A DNA stretch of 64,000 bases from Zasmidium citrigriseum (lineage: Eukaryota > Ascomycota > Dothideomycetes > Mycosphaerellales > Mycosphaerellaceae): NCBI GenBank assembly GCA_002786025.1, contig NHNW01000005.1, forward strand, positions 372,001 to 436,000, in the 5' to 3' direction. The translations under genes and the position numbers were made by a program. Shown here in pieces: positions 10,914 through 21,036 of the stretch (its first letter is position 1; each line of letters starts with the position of its first letter). Under the pieces are notes generated by a model. That model searched no databases and was not told the origin of the DNA. It saw nothing but the letters and a program-made list of their open reading frames with translations.

Positions 10914-11252
10914 CTACGAGCAGGCCGCCAGCGCACCGTCATTAGGAAAGGGTATGCATCCATTGCCAAGGACGTTGCACGGGTTCGTCTATATCATGGG
11001 AGAGGTCAGCCACGGCATGCATTGTCAACAGTGCGTTTGAAGGAGTGGCCGTACGCTCATGCATGGATAGTATCCCGTATCATCGCCGTTCCCAATGCAT
11101 GTGCCGAAATCGCCACCTATTGGGAGTTCGCAATTCTATTGAGGTATCGTCAGTATGCCGACGTCGGATCTGGCCCGGATGTGAATACGTACGAACCACG
11201 CGAAAGAGCCTGAGGCTAGGGAAAGAAGAGCGGCGACGAGGGTGAGCTTCAT
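10914..11252 (-). CDS. small secreted cysteine-rich protein, tandem copy A
   Basis: Three exons on the minus strand (11252-11193, 11135-11055, 10988-10914) encode 71 residues. Both introns are phase 0 with GTACG donors, CTGAC branch sites and ATAG acceptors. Exon 1 is exactly a signal peptide (MKLTLVAALLSLASGSFAWF). The mature part has six cysteines in the order C-X10-C-X11-C-X5-C-X6-C-X11-C, enough for three disulfides. Conserved motifs with the three neighbouring copies are FNC at the mature start, C.GN.D.G in the middle, and NPC..., GNGC and final ACS. No known family was recognised. Size, secretion and Cys content suit an apoplastic effector or antimicrobial peptide, but that is inference. 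Confidence 0.82.
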
Positions 11253-11748
11253 TTTGGGAGTCGTGAGTGAATGGGTGAAGATCTTTGCCTGGATAGGAAG
11301 TTGTGAGAAGTGGAGCTGGCAGAAGATAGGAGTGGATCAGATCTTGAATTATAACAGGATTCATGTTCGATTCCCAAGCTTCCACGCAAGCCGCGGACAA
11401 CACTATGAGGACCACGAGGAGATGATGTAGGAATAAGGATCCGATGCTCCTGGTCCGGTCAACATAGCCCGCCGGGATTTGTCCACCCGTGACTGGCACC
11501 ACCCATCCCGAATGTCTTTCCGGGACCACAGTAGGGAGTATTGAGGGGATGTAAGACAAGTCAAGGAATAATCGAGTACTTTAGCGAAAGCGGTGGCTTT
11601 CGCGATGCTCTATCCTTATCAGATAGGCAATGATGCTTTCCACCCGTCTATGGAAACGGGATATTGAGACTGTCCCGCAACATAAGCTAAGCTAGAACCC
11701 TTATTCCACTCCCAAGCCTCGTCGCTTCTTCTATGCTACTTTCGACTA
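11253..11748. promoter_or_regulatory. upstream region of copy A, spacer to copy B
   Basis: No gene seen. It shares blocks with the upstream regions of copies B, C and D: a GATAGGAAGTTGYGA element and, about 215-245 bp before the ATG, a block around TTTGTCC..CCCGTGA that resembles copy C's. A TATAAT-like site on the minus strand lies near 11350. Confidence 0.45.
11292..11306 (-). promoter_or_regulatory. conserved upstream element of the SSP family (copy A)
   Basis: GATAGGAAGTTGTGA on the plus strand differs by one base from the identical 15-mers upstream of copies B and C. It sits 40-54 bp before the ATG. Confidence 0.45.
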
Positions 11749-12093
11749 CTACGAGCAATTCGCCAACCCAGAGCCGATAGGAGAGCATCCACGACCAGGA
11801 TTGGCGCACGGGTGGTCCTATGACATGCGGTCAGTGAACGAGAGATGGTAAAGTCCACAAAAGAGTCGATGCTCATTATACCTGAACACACGCATAGAAT
11901 CCAGTATCTCCGTTGTTGCCTTGGCAGGAGCCATAGTCTCCAGTCCCTGCTGGGCCTACACAGTTCTATCAGGGGATGGACGTTAGCAATGTATTCCGAC
12001 ATGGAGTGGTCCCTTGGAGGGTGAGTAACGCACAAACCAGGCAAAGGAGCCAGAGGCCAAGGAAAGAAGAGCAGCGACAAGAGTGAGTTTCAT
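11749..12093 (-). CDS. small secreted cysteine-rich protein, tandem copy B
   Basis: Exons 12093-12034, 11965-11882 and 11817-11749 encode 70 residues. Introns have GTGCGT and GTATAA donors and CTAAC/CTGAC branch sites; both are phase 0, at the same places as in copy A. The signal peptide exon is nearly identical to copy A's. The six Cys spacing is C-X11-C-X11-C-X5-C-X6-C-X9-C. Two stop codons in tandem close the gene. Function unknown. Confidence 0.83.
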
Positions 12094-12543
12094 TTTGATA
12101 GCCGGTGCAAGGTGACTGACAATCTCTGCTTCGATAGGAAGTTGCGAGAAGTGGGTTTGAGAGGAGGAAAGTGGGTTCGGATCTCAGGATTATAGGCTTC
12201 TGAAACCGCCGAAAACGATGGGAGTGGGAAGTTCGACCGTCTGGTTTGGTGAATCCGGATACGAGTTGATTGTGGTGCATAAGCCTCACTCTGCTAGTAC
12301 CCGGCCGCGATGTGATTCCGTCTGATTACGAAGGCTCTCGCCGGGCTTTGGTTTGGGATCACGACCAGTGAGAGGATGCAAGACAAGAGCAAGTCCGTAT
12401 GACGCCTTTCCGGAGGCGTGCCTTTTGTCTTCGTCCAACAATCTCGTCCTTTTCCACAGCCACTTTGATCCTTGTTCCCCTTTCGATCAAGTCCTTCAAG
12501 AAACGCAGATCCATCTCCTCACTTTATAATGCCCTAGTTCCAC
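12094..12543. promoter_or_regulatory. upstream region of copy B, spacer to copy C
   Basis: No gene seen. It carries the 15-bp upstream element at 12133 and a minus-strand TATAAT-like site near 12190, about 95 bp before the ATG. Confidence 0.45.
12133..12147 (-). promoter_or_regulatory. conserved upstream element of the SSP family (copy B)
   Basis: GATAGGAAGTTGCGA on the plus strand is identical to the copy C element and sits 40-54 bp before the ATG. Confidence 0.45.
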
Positions 12544-12884
12544 CTACGAGCACCAGGCCAAACCACCAGGATTGGGACCGAAGGGTGTGCATCCATTCCC
12601 AGGGGTGCGGCATGGGTTGGTCTACATCGCCAACATCGTCAGCGACCAACATTGCCTTGCTGGAGAAATCGGAGAGAGACGTACGTCAACGCATGGATAG
12701 AAACCAACGTCACCGTTGTTACCCTGGCAAGAGCCGAAATCGCCACGGCCGACCGGAGCTACGCAGTTCTAGCGAGGGAAAGTCAGCCCGTCGACTTCAA
12801 AAGACGTGGTGGCGGGATACTCACAAACCAGGCAAAAGAGCCAGAGGCCATCGAGAGTACAGCCGCGACAAGGGTGAACTTCAT
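12544..12884 (-). CDS. small secreted cysteine-rich protein, tandem copy C
   Basis: Exons 12884-12825, 12768-12685 and 12621-12544 encode 73 residues, with phase-0 introns of 56 and 63 nt (GTGAGT and GTACGT donors, GCTGAC branch sites). The signal peptide (MKFTLVAAVLSMASGSFAWF) again fills exon 1. Cys spacing is C-X11-C-X11-C-X5-C-X6-C-X12-C; CQGNNGD is shared with copy B. The C-terminal loop between the last two Cys is the longest of the four. Function unknown. Confidence 0.83.
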
Positions 12885-13569
12885 CTTGAAAACAGATCAG
12901 GGTTGTGGTGAGTGAATGTCGTGCAGATCGTTGCCCGGATAGGAAGTTGCGATTTTTGGGGATGCAGACGAAAACGCGGACCGTACGACGACCTGCATTC
13001 TTATAGTCCCGCGCGACGCGCGGACGGGTGACGCTTTCGTTTTGAACATGATACGGATTTGTTAGGGGTTCTATTGGTTGTGTTTTGTCGCTGGATGGCC
13101 GACCGATATTTGTCCGCTTGTGATCGAGACTGGCTTGGACCAGGGAACCGGAGAGCGACCTTGTCGGAGACTGTTGCATTTTGTAGGATCTTCAGTTAGG
13201 TAAAAGGCAGATGAATAAGACATTCGCTTGTAGAGAATTGCATCGATCAAGCTGGAAACGTCGCGATGCATCTCTCGTTCGAGATATGTCGCCTAGTGCG
13301 AAACCCAAGGCCGAAGGAGCTCTAGAACCATAGATCTGAGACTAGTGGACTTCTAGCATATTTTCCCAGATCGGAAAGGATCGAGTCATATAGACTTGGC
13401 CATCTAGCATTCCATTTCATCATCAATAGTAATATGCATAAGCTGTTGTCAATCATGTCCATGCTCCGCGTCTGTAAAGAGACGTAGGCAAGCAAACTCG
13501 GCTCTGTTCTAGCCTCACAATAAGCTCCCTTCCGATTCTCAGCGATTCCAATGAGGAGGTACAAGACAC
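12885..13569. promoter_or_regulatory. upstream region of copy C, spacer to copy D
   Basis: No gene seen. It carries the 15-bp element at 12938, a minus-strand CTATAAGA site near 13003 and a block around 13097-13125 similar to one upstream of copy D. Confidence 0.45.
12938..12952 (-). promoter_or_regulatory. conserved upstream element of the SSP family (copy C)
   Basis: GATAGGAAGTTGCGA on the plus strand is identical to the copy B element and lies 54-68 bp before the ATG. Confidence 0.45.
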
Positions 13570-13895
13570 CTAATAGCAGAGTGCCAAGCTATCCCCAATA
13601 GGAGTACATCCATTGAGACGGACTTTGCACGGGAAAGTCTATATCACCCAAGCGTCAGCAATCAAAATCTGTCGGTTCGAAGTGTGAGATAGATACGTCG
13701 ACACAGGCGGACCATCCCTTGTCGCCATTGTTGCACTGACAGGAACCAGAGTCCCCAGCGTCCCCGGTTGGCAGCTCGCAGTTCTGTCCGCAGGCCGTCA
13801 GTGTGGCGATAGTGGATGTTGCGTGAGGGGCTCACGAAAGAAGCAAAAGCGTCAGCGGCTAGAGAAAGCACGGCAGCGACGACTGAGAGGTTCAT
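13570..13895 (-). CDS. small secreted cysteine-rich protein, divergent tandem copy D
   Basis: Exons 13895-13836, 13783-13697 and 13638-13570 encode 71 residues with the same two phase-0 intron positions (GTGAGC and GTATCT donors). This is the most divergent copy. The signal peptide is MNLSVVAAVLSLAADAFASF, and an extra cysteine (CQCNNGD) makes seven in total. Framework spacing is C-X12-C-X11-C-X5-C-X6-C-X9-C. It ends in LALCY rather than ACS/NCS. The unpaired Cys could allow a dimer or an altered disulfide. Function unknown. Confidence 0.78.
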
Positions 13896-14396
13896 TTTCT
13901 CTGGTTTTCTGGGAACGATGACTTGCGAATGTGTGTATCGGTGTCTGAACTGGAGGTTGCGATGGATCGGTTCCGAACGATGAGAGGAATTCGATTCAAG
14001 TCTTTGAACTTGCTACTGGGTCTCAATCCGCCGAAGACATCAAAATCGACATCGGCATTATTGACGACTGCGACGACAAGTACGACGCACGTTGGGAATA
14101 CGAATGCGAATCTGGCGGTTGCACGTATAGGTGCTAGGGTGTATGTCGTCCGGTCGACCGACAATCGTCCGCTTGTGGTAGATACAATCAACGGGACGGT
14201 ACTGCTCCGGTTGCCGTTCTGTCATTTGTTCAAACTCAGTAATTGAGATGATTGTCGACAGAGCGAAGAACAGCCTCGTCTCGCGTCTAGAATCGCACTC
14301 ATTCTATAGTTCGCTTGCACGCACGTATGCATCTAATACAGCAAATTGGTATCTATTATCTATCCCTCCCAAACTCCAAACCAAAAACACAACACC
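13896..14396. promoter_or_regulatory. upstream region of copy D
   Basis: No gene seen. CTGGAGGTTGCGA at 13950-13962 is a weak match to the 15-bp element of the other copies. A block near 14153-14185 (GTCGACCGACAATCGTCCGC) resembles one upstream of copy C. Confidence 0.35.
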
Positions 14397-15602
14397 CTAC
14401 TCAAACTCCACCCACACGAGCGGCGTATTATACACAGGCGCATACGTCTCCTTGGCAGACTGCTGCGTCCACGTAAGATAGATCCCCTTCTCACTCGCGT
14501 CATGACTCGGTAAAAGCGCCGGATGCGCCTGCAACGAATACCCAGGAGCGATCATATTATCCCCGTTCTTGCCCTGAAAAATCTGATACGGCTGGATCCA
14601 CGGTCCCTCAGGAGAAGGGGCGGTGGTCATGTAGAAGTCGGCTTGGTTCGAGAGACTTTGCTGTCCGATCCAGATGTATGATTGGTAGGCGGTGGAGTAG
14701 TAGAAGGTTCCTTGGCCGCCGGCGCCGGCGTTGGGGATGACTGTTGATGCGTCGTTGACATTGGGCATGGTTGAGGTCCAGGCGCCGTTGACGTAGTACT
14801 TGTAGGCGGAGCGGTCTTCGACGGAGGAGATGGGGACTTTGGCGAGGACGGTACCTTTGGTGGCGGTTTGGCCGTAGAGGTAGAGAGTGTTATCGCGGAT
14901 GACGCTGCCGTACTGGCCGAAGCCGATCTCGCCTTCTTTCCAGAAATCGGCGGCGACGACACTGACAGTCGGAAGGGCGTTGTTGTCGGCACCGGGAGAG
15001 TAGGTAGTTTTGTAGAGGGTGTGCGCCGGGTTGGAGTTGAGGTTGTTGAGTTGTTGGAGGTGTGCTTTGGGGACCCAGGTGTAGCCTATCGCGCTGCCAT
15101 CCATGCCAGATGAAGTGATGACTGGAGGCTGATCGGGCCAGATTGCCCAGCGACTGGAGTCCTGACATTGGCCGTATCCGGGGCACTCGTCCGCCAGGAC
15201 TGGAAAGTAGGTTTGGAGATTGTAAGCATCGTTGCCGTACATCTTCAAGATGTTGTTCGTTCCTGACGAGCCGGCGCCAACAGGTCCCGTCTCCAAGTAA
15301 GGCCCGCCTTTGGTCATGTCCAGATTCGTCCAGCTGGCGGTGTTGGTGACCACGGGTAGACTGCACTCATTCTTGGAGGTGTCGTAAAGTGTGGTGTCTC
15401 TGCAAGTCCACAGTGCTCGGCCACCAACTCGCGAGGACCCGCACGAGTCGCGGCTTAGAGACGGATCTGTTACGTTCGCCACGTAAGAAGTGTTCTTGAC
15501 TTTGGGTCGCACTTCTGCTCTGGCTTCAATTTGTTGCTTGGGTAGAGGAGCGGCAAGGGCCTGCACCGCAAGGCCTGCAAGGAGAAGAATCGTATTCATC
15601 AT
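14397..15602 (-). CDS. secreted protein, propeller-like (possible DUF4185)
   Basis: Single exon. The frame is open further upstream to 15848, but the methionine at 15602 starts a clean signal peptide (MMNTILLLAGLAVQALAAP), giving 401 residues. Then come repeated aromatic/Gly beta-strand-like segments such as SRWAIWPDQPPV, AIGYTWVPKAHL, FGQYGSVIRDNTLYLYG, FYYSTAYQSYIWIG and PSPEGPW. The order suggests a five-bladed propeller like DUF4185 or GH43-like proteins, but I cannot name an activity. It points away from the transposon toward the cysteine-rich array. Confidence 0.75.
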   Translation of the reverse strand: MMNTILLLAGLAVQALAAPLPKQQIEARAEVRPKVKNTSYVANVTDPSLSRDSCGSSRVGGRALWTCRDTTLYDTSKNECSLPVVTNTASWTNLDMTKGGPYLETGPVGAGSSGTNNILKMYGNDAYNLQTYFPVLADECPGYGQCQDSSRWAIWPDQPPVITSSGMDGSAIGYTWVPKAHLQQLNNLNSNPAHTLYKTTYSPGADNNALPTVSVVAADFWKEGEIGFGQYGSVIRDNTLYLYGQTATKGTVLAKVPISSVEDRSAYKYYVNGAWTSTMPNVNDASTVIPNAGAGGQGTFYYSTAYQSYIWIGQQSLSNQADFYMTTAPSPEGPWIQPYQIFQGKNGDNMIAPGYSLQAHPALLPSHDASEKGIYLTWTQQSAKETYAPVYNTPLVWVEFE

Positions 15603-16436
15603 GGTTGAAAAATGAAGAAAGTCGTTAAAGGTTCCAGGTCCAAAGAAAGACGTCGCGCTCCGGGTATTGATGGTATGCGGTGGAGGCTGCGATAAAGAGA
15701 ACAATTCCAGACGTCGGCTCTCCGCTGAGAATTCGTTCGGTGTATTCTCTGGTCGAAGAGGTTGAATGCACACGAGTTCCGGCCTCGAGTGCTTCTGTTC
15801 TCCAAGTCGTGGCTGTAAGTCCAAAGTTACCGAAAAGGGAAATCGCAAAGATCGTCAAGATGGTTTGGAACGCAGTTGGTAGTGAGCGTGATGCCGCGGA
15901 AGGGCGTGCAACGAGTGACGAGAAACAACGAATATGTACAGAGACCAAAACAATAAAGAGACAAGAATATTCAAACAGAAACGCAGAGCAGGAGTGTATG
16001 CAGGAAGAGGCCGAGTGCGTGCGTGCAGGGCGGAGTTGTTCTTTTGTTTGACTGCTATGAGGCGCTAAATCCGAGAAGAGCAAGTAAGTGGATCCGAGGG
16101 GGCCAGACAGGAGGCTCGGCGGGAGGTGAGACCAACACGCAGCCGCTGGAGTCTGCTCCGGCCACTAACAATAGCCGCAGCGACATCTTGAAACAGGAGC
16201 GTGCAGGCCGTATTTGTAGCGCGGGTTCTGCTTTCGTTCGTGGCCCACGAGACGGCCATGGTCATGTCAAGCTCACACGTGCGGTGAAGGTCTTGCAGTG
16301 TTGTCTGGTTTGCAGCCGTTCGGGATGCGTTTGGCGTGGCAGGACTGTGCGTTAGCAAAAAATCGATAAGGCCCACCAAGACAGGCTGATCTGTTGACTT
16401 TTGAAAGGCTGATCGTCTTTTTGAAGGTCAAAGGAT
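15603..16436. other. intergenic, promoter of the secreted propeller-like gene
   Basis: No gene seen; short open frames on both strands lack family resemblance. The stretch ends at the target-site duplication of the mobile element. Confidence 0.5.
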
Positions 16437-16445
16437 TGTCACCGA
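16437..16445. repeat. 9-bp target-site duplication (left)
   Basis: TGTCACCGA directly abuts the left terminal inverted repeat and recurs at 20103-20111 immediately after the right one. Confidence 0.7.
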
Positions 16446-16532
16446 CCGAGTGTCTTTGGACAGTACAATCTGACAGTACAAAATTTCCTTGGCAGCCAGC
16501 GTATATATCAGCACGCCTGCGAATATGAGAGC
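16446..16532 (+). repeat. left terminal inverted repeat
   Basis: It aligns to the reverse complement of 20014-20102 with a few substitutions and one or two small gaps. Several differences are C in the right copy against T in the left. Confidence 0.72.
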
Positions 16533-16559
16533 ACGTGACCTCACTCCTTCGGCTTTATG

Positions 16560-19500
16560 ATATCAAATCTTATCTATTAACCTATATAAATTTACTATAC
16601 TACTACTACGTAAGTAATTAATTTCCCCTTAAAAGGGTAGTATAATTAGATACTACTAGACATCTATCGCGATTTTTACGCCGTCTAGAGCGTCGTAGTA
16701 GCTCCTATACGTCCGAATCTACTACCTCTAAAGATATAGCTATATTAGCTATACTACCTCTTAGAATACCTCCTCCTATTACCTTTCCTTAGCTAGCCCT
16801 TCTACCCTATCTATACCTATAATTCCCTCTTAATCTTAGTATAGTTTTAGGACGAGAAGGAACTATAAGGGCCTCTATAGGGACTATAATAGCTATAGAA
16901 GCTACTTCTTCCCTTAGCGCTCGCTTTATAACCTTCTTAGCTTCCTTTACCGCCCTATTAGCTATCTTAGTAGTCGTTAACTATCTTCTATTTACTTAAG
17001 GGCTATAAGTCTTCGATAGCTTTATCTAGGCTAGCTTTTATAGCGCCTAAAAGGTATTACTGTCTATAAGCTCGATTCGACGTATAAGGGTAGTAATTTA
17101 GTCTATTTATAAGAACTTACTACTCTTAATAGTATCTACTAGCTAGCTCTTAATAAGAGCTAGTACCTATAACGCCCTTTAGATAATACGAAGGTACGAG
17201 TTAACGATTCTATTATCTACTAATACCCTCTTAGGTAGATCGACTAGTAGAGGGGTTATATTAGTATATACTAGCTACTACTCGATATTCGTATATTTCC
17301 TACTATATATAGCGTACCTATAATATAGTAGATAGGTAGGGATTCGCTCCTTTATTATAATAGGCCGTAGAAGTAGATAATCGTAGGGTAGTCCTTCCTA
17401 TAGTAGCTCGCTATAATCTATATAGATATCCTTATAGGGTACCTCTAGTAGTTAAGTACTAGTATTAAGAGCTTACTAGACTATAAGTTACTAGTTATAA
17501 AACCGAGCGAGCGCTTATCTAAACGTAGGTATTATACGCTCTACTATATAGCCTATAAAGTTACCTACTACTAGCTTAGTAAATATAGCTTAATTAACTT
17601 CTTAATATAGAGCAATAGTCTTTAAAGATATACCCTTATAGGTAGTAAGCTCGGTCTACCGTAACGTCGTAAATCGCTCCTTAATATATAGGTAGATCGC
17701 TATAACGGCTTAGATAAGGTTAAAGCTTAGGCTTATAAATAATTAAACCCCCCTATTACCTAACTCTACCTACTATATTAAGTAGGTACGAAGGTTAGGT
17801 AGTCTCTTAACCTAAGTAGTTACTAATCGCTCCTTTATACTAACCTAGTAGTCCTTAAACTACTACTAATCTACGGCCGTAAGTAATAGTAATAGGGCGT
17901 CTATATTAGTAGTAAAATCTTCCTTATTAATAGACTAGATCTATAGCTAGATAAGCTCGATAGTAGCTTTCTTAGTATCCTTTATATACCCTTACTTTAA
18001 CGGCCGCGCCTTTAAAGATTCGTTAAGATTCGCTTAGTAAGCTTTATAGCTAGATTCGTCGTCGTTAGTTATAGAGGGCGTATTATTATTAGTCTTAGAG
18101 GACGAGTCGATAGCTATAGCGACTTCTACTTACTTAGCTATCTTATTAGCTACCTTCTTCTAAGCCGCGTAAGTTACCTATCGGTTATAGCGTATATACC
18201 CTTAATTAATTCGCTTCTTTATCGCCTCGGCGGCGTACTACTAGTAATATTACTATATATAGCTAGTAAATAGTAACTTAGGTAGAGTAGCTATTAGACC
18301 TTTACTATAGTCTAAGATAACGACCTTTAGTAATCGTCTACCTACGAAGTAATTATTATAGAGTATCTTAAGCTAGAACTAGTAGGCTTCCTTTAACTCG
18401 CTCTTCTATAATAAGTAGAGAGCTAGAAACGATAAGCTAGTATTTAAGATACTAGTCGTTATACTAAGTAGTAGGTAGGCTCGATTAGTATTAAAGGTTA
18501 CGTCTAATTAAAAGCTAAAGTCGACGATAAAGCGCCTACTATAGTCTTCTATAGATTTAGTCTAAAATACTACCTACTCGAGCGATACCCTTACTTCTTA
18601 TCTAGTCTATTAATCGACGGTTATCTACTACTAGTAGGCGTACTAGAAACCCTTCTCGTCGATTATAACGAGTAGAGCCTAGATTATATCGTCCGAGCTA
18701 GCCGCGGAGGCGGCGCCTTCGCTATTTATTAAGGGTAGGCTATAGTATAGATTATAATATTGCTTCTTACTTAGATATAGGTTAGCTACTTTAAGCTATC
18801 GATAGGCCGTCTTATACGACTCTCTAGTCCTTCGTAGATTATATATCTTAGCGATAGCCTACTATATAAAAGGCTAACGGAGCTTATAGGTAGGGTAGAT
18901 AGTAGGTAGGGGTACTATCTTATATAAATAATTAAGCTCGCTTACTTATAGTTACTACTTCTTAACGCTTGTACTATTATAACCCTTTAGACTAAGCCTT
19001 ACTTACTATAGATAGTTCTTAAAGGTAATATTCTTATACTATTAAACCCTTCCTTTCTTACTATCTTTTAAACCCCTAGTATTCCTCGTATAATCTAAGT
19101 AGTATATATAGTAATATATCGCTCGCTTAGAGGTACTTAAGTAGGTTATAATAAGGAAACCTTAGGTAAACGCCTAATCTTAAAGTCTCTTATAGTATAC
19201 TTCCTTAGAGCTAAAGACCTCTCTAGTACTTAGATTATAGTAGTAATTTAGTAGTAAATAAAGGATAGCCTACCTTAGAGGCTTAATTAAGTTATAGGCT
19301 AAGAGAGAGTATAGCTACTATAGTAGTAGCTCGTTAGAAGCTAGCTCTTATAAGGGGTAGATTCTCGCTTATTTAGTAACGTAGACAAGCTCTAGACTAG
19401 TAAAAGTACCCTCTAGACTACTAGTAGTAGTAATAGGGGTAGTAGGCCTTAGAATTAGTATACTAGGGATTATAATAGGATTAGTTCGCTAGCCTACTAG

Positions 19501-19985
19501 CGTCTTTATCGATATAGCTAGCTTAGAGTAGTATAGTACTTCTTTAAGCTCTAGTTAATTAAGAGTCCTATTATTAGGCTTATCTAACCTCGCTACTAGT
19601 ACCTTCTATATAAACTAAGCTAGCGTAGATATATAGAAGGACTAATTAAAGTCTTCTTTAAATAGTAAAGAGTCGTCTATATCGTTAATAACTCGAGTAG
19701 AGGTAGGTAGTAGCTATAAAGGTAGAGTACTTAAAGATTCGAGCGTTTAATCGTCTAAGGAGTTATATATTAAGTCGTCTATAGTAAGATATAAGAAGCT
19801 AAGGAAATTACGATAGAGTAGCTAGCGTTAATAGTAATTGCGAGATAGCTAGTAGTTAGAAAATTTTTATCTTTTAATATATTATTCTCTTAATATAGAT
19901 AATCTTCTACTATCTTATAACTAAGACAAAATATAAAGAAATAGTAGTAGTAGAGGTAGTAGAAGTTGTATTAATATCGCAGCTT
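16560..19985. other. RIP-saturated AT-rich block
   Basis: Reading the block by eye, CpA and TpG are nearly absent: I found about five between 16680 and 19800, where a sequence of this composition should have hundreds. CpG, CpC and CpT remain common. TAG and TAA occur in every frame. This is the CpA-to-TpA signature of repeat-induced point mutation, taken to completion on both strands. No gene is readable. Confidence 0.85.
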
Positions 19986-20013
19986 ACTCCTCGAGGAATT
20001 TCGATTAGTGTGC

Positions 20014-20102
20014 GCTCTCAGATATACGCAGGCGTGATACAATTTACGCTGGCTGCCAAGCAAATTTTGTACTGTCGGATTGTACTGTCCGGAGACGCTG
20101 GG
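20014..20102 (-). repeat. right terminal inverted repeat
   Basis: Inverted partner of 16446-16532; its outer end abuts the right copy of the 9-bp duplication. Confidence 0.72.
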
Positions 20103-20111
20103 TGTCACCGA
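20103..20111. repeat. 9-bp target-site duplication (right)
   Basis: TGTCACCGA, identical to 16437-16445. Confidence 0.7.
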
Positions 20112-20736
20112 GCTTGCGGCTGGTGTTTCGCACGTGACAGCCGCAAAGAAAACTTTCCCAGCGACTGCCATGCTGAGCTTTTGCCACCTCTGTGGTCCTC
20201 TGAGTGCGACCACCAGCATGACCCAGAAAAGTCCTCCTCTTCGTGCCACACGGCCACCACCCTCAAAGATCACCGCCCAAACCAACGGCGTGACGTACGA
20301 CCGCTCAACCTCCAAATCTGACACAGGGGCCGAAGGCCCGAAACGTAGGGCTGACTCTCGCACGCATTCTTCACGACCACGCATGTGCATGCGTCTGGCG
20401 CGCGGCAAGTCATTCTTTCTCGTGTTGATGGAGTTTGGTGGAAGTGTGTTGCAGGAGTGCAGATGGAGGTGCGGTTGAATGGGTGGCAGGGATGCCCGCT
20501 GAAACAGGGATTTGCCGCCGCGCCGGCGCTAAGGGGCATGTGCCGGGAGGTTAAAAAGAGGTGGGATTTGGGAGGTGGGATTTTGATGGACGGGGTGTGA
20601 CGTCGAGTTTCAACGTCCGAAGATTGACAAGAGTTGATTCCATCAATAAAAATCGTCTCCATTGTGACAAGAGTTGGGATCGATTCTTCACCTCTCCATC
20701 TGATCGTACAAAACACCCGAACCATCCTCTCCCAAT
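20112..20736. other. intergenic, no gene seen
   Basis: This is normal-GC sequence right of the element. Open frames here show no recognisable family and no signal peptide that I trust. Confidence 0.45.
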
Positions 20737-21036
20737 TCAATCCCCCTCCTCCCCAGCCTTCTCTCTCGACTCCCACCACCTCCAAGCCCACATGCCATAC
20801 GTATACGTTTCCGCCGTTGCGAGGACACCAAAGCTCACGTAGAGAAATGCTCTGATACCTGGACTGACGCCAAGGCCTTTGAGGCTGAAGGAAGGGATTT
20901 CGTGCACTTCCTGTTCGTCTTGTTTTGACTTGGGCTTGGGGTCTTGTTTTGGTTGAGTGCTGTATGTTCGTCGATTGGTGAGATTTCGGGTTGTGGGTGT
21001 GAAGAGGTTTGTTAGGGGACGGGCGAGGAGCGACAT
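20737..21036 (-). CDS. small mitochondrial-type single-span membrane protein
   Basis: Single exon, 99 residues. The N-terminus (MSLLARPLTNLFTPTTRNLTNRRTYST) is rich in Arg, Ser and Thr with no acidic residue, like a mitochondrial presequence with an RxYS-type cleavage site. A charged linker (Lys/Gln/Glu) follows, then one hydrophobic span (GIRAFLYVSFGVLATAETYTYG) and WAWRWW before an acidic tail. I do not recognise the family. It probably sits in the inner mitochondrial membrane, but that is inferred from these features alone. Confidence 0.65.
   Translation of the reverse strand: MSLLARPLTNLFTPTTRNLTNRRTYSTQPKQDPKPKSKQDEQEVHEIPSFSLKGLGVSPGIRAFLYVSFGVLATAETYTYGMWAWRWWESREKAGEEGD

Larger units (their letters stand above)
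16446..20102. mobile_element. 3.66-kb TIR DNA transposon remnant, Mutator-like by TSD length
   Basis: Imperfect terminal inverted repeats of about 88 bp (16446-16532 and 20014-20102) start CC(G/C)AG(T/C)GTCT and share the stretch ACAGTACAATCYGACAGTAC and then TTGGCAGCCAGCGTA. They are flanked by a perfect 9-bp direct repeat. Nine-base duplications with long TIRs fit Mutator-like elements; hAT elements give 8 bp and Tc1/pogo give TA. No ORF of 60 codons exists inside, and no transposase motif could be read because the interior is saturated with C-to-T/G-to-A changes. It is a dead copy. The TIRs themselves are almost unmutated. Confidence 0.72.

Noticed and set aside
16446..20102. hAT or Tc1/pogo assignment of the element
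   Set aside because: The only clean flanking duplication is 9 bp; an 8-bp choice misaligns the two TIR ends, and there is no TA duplication at the boundaries.
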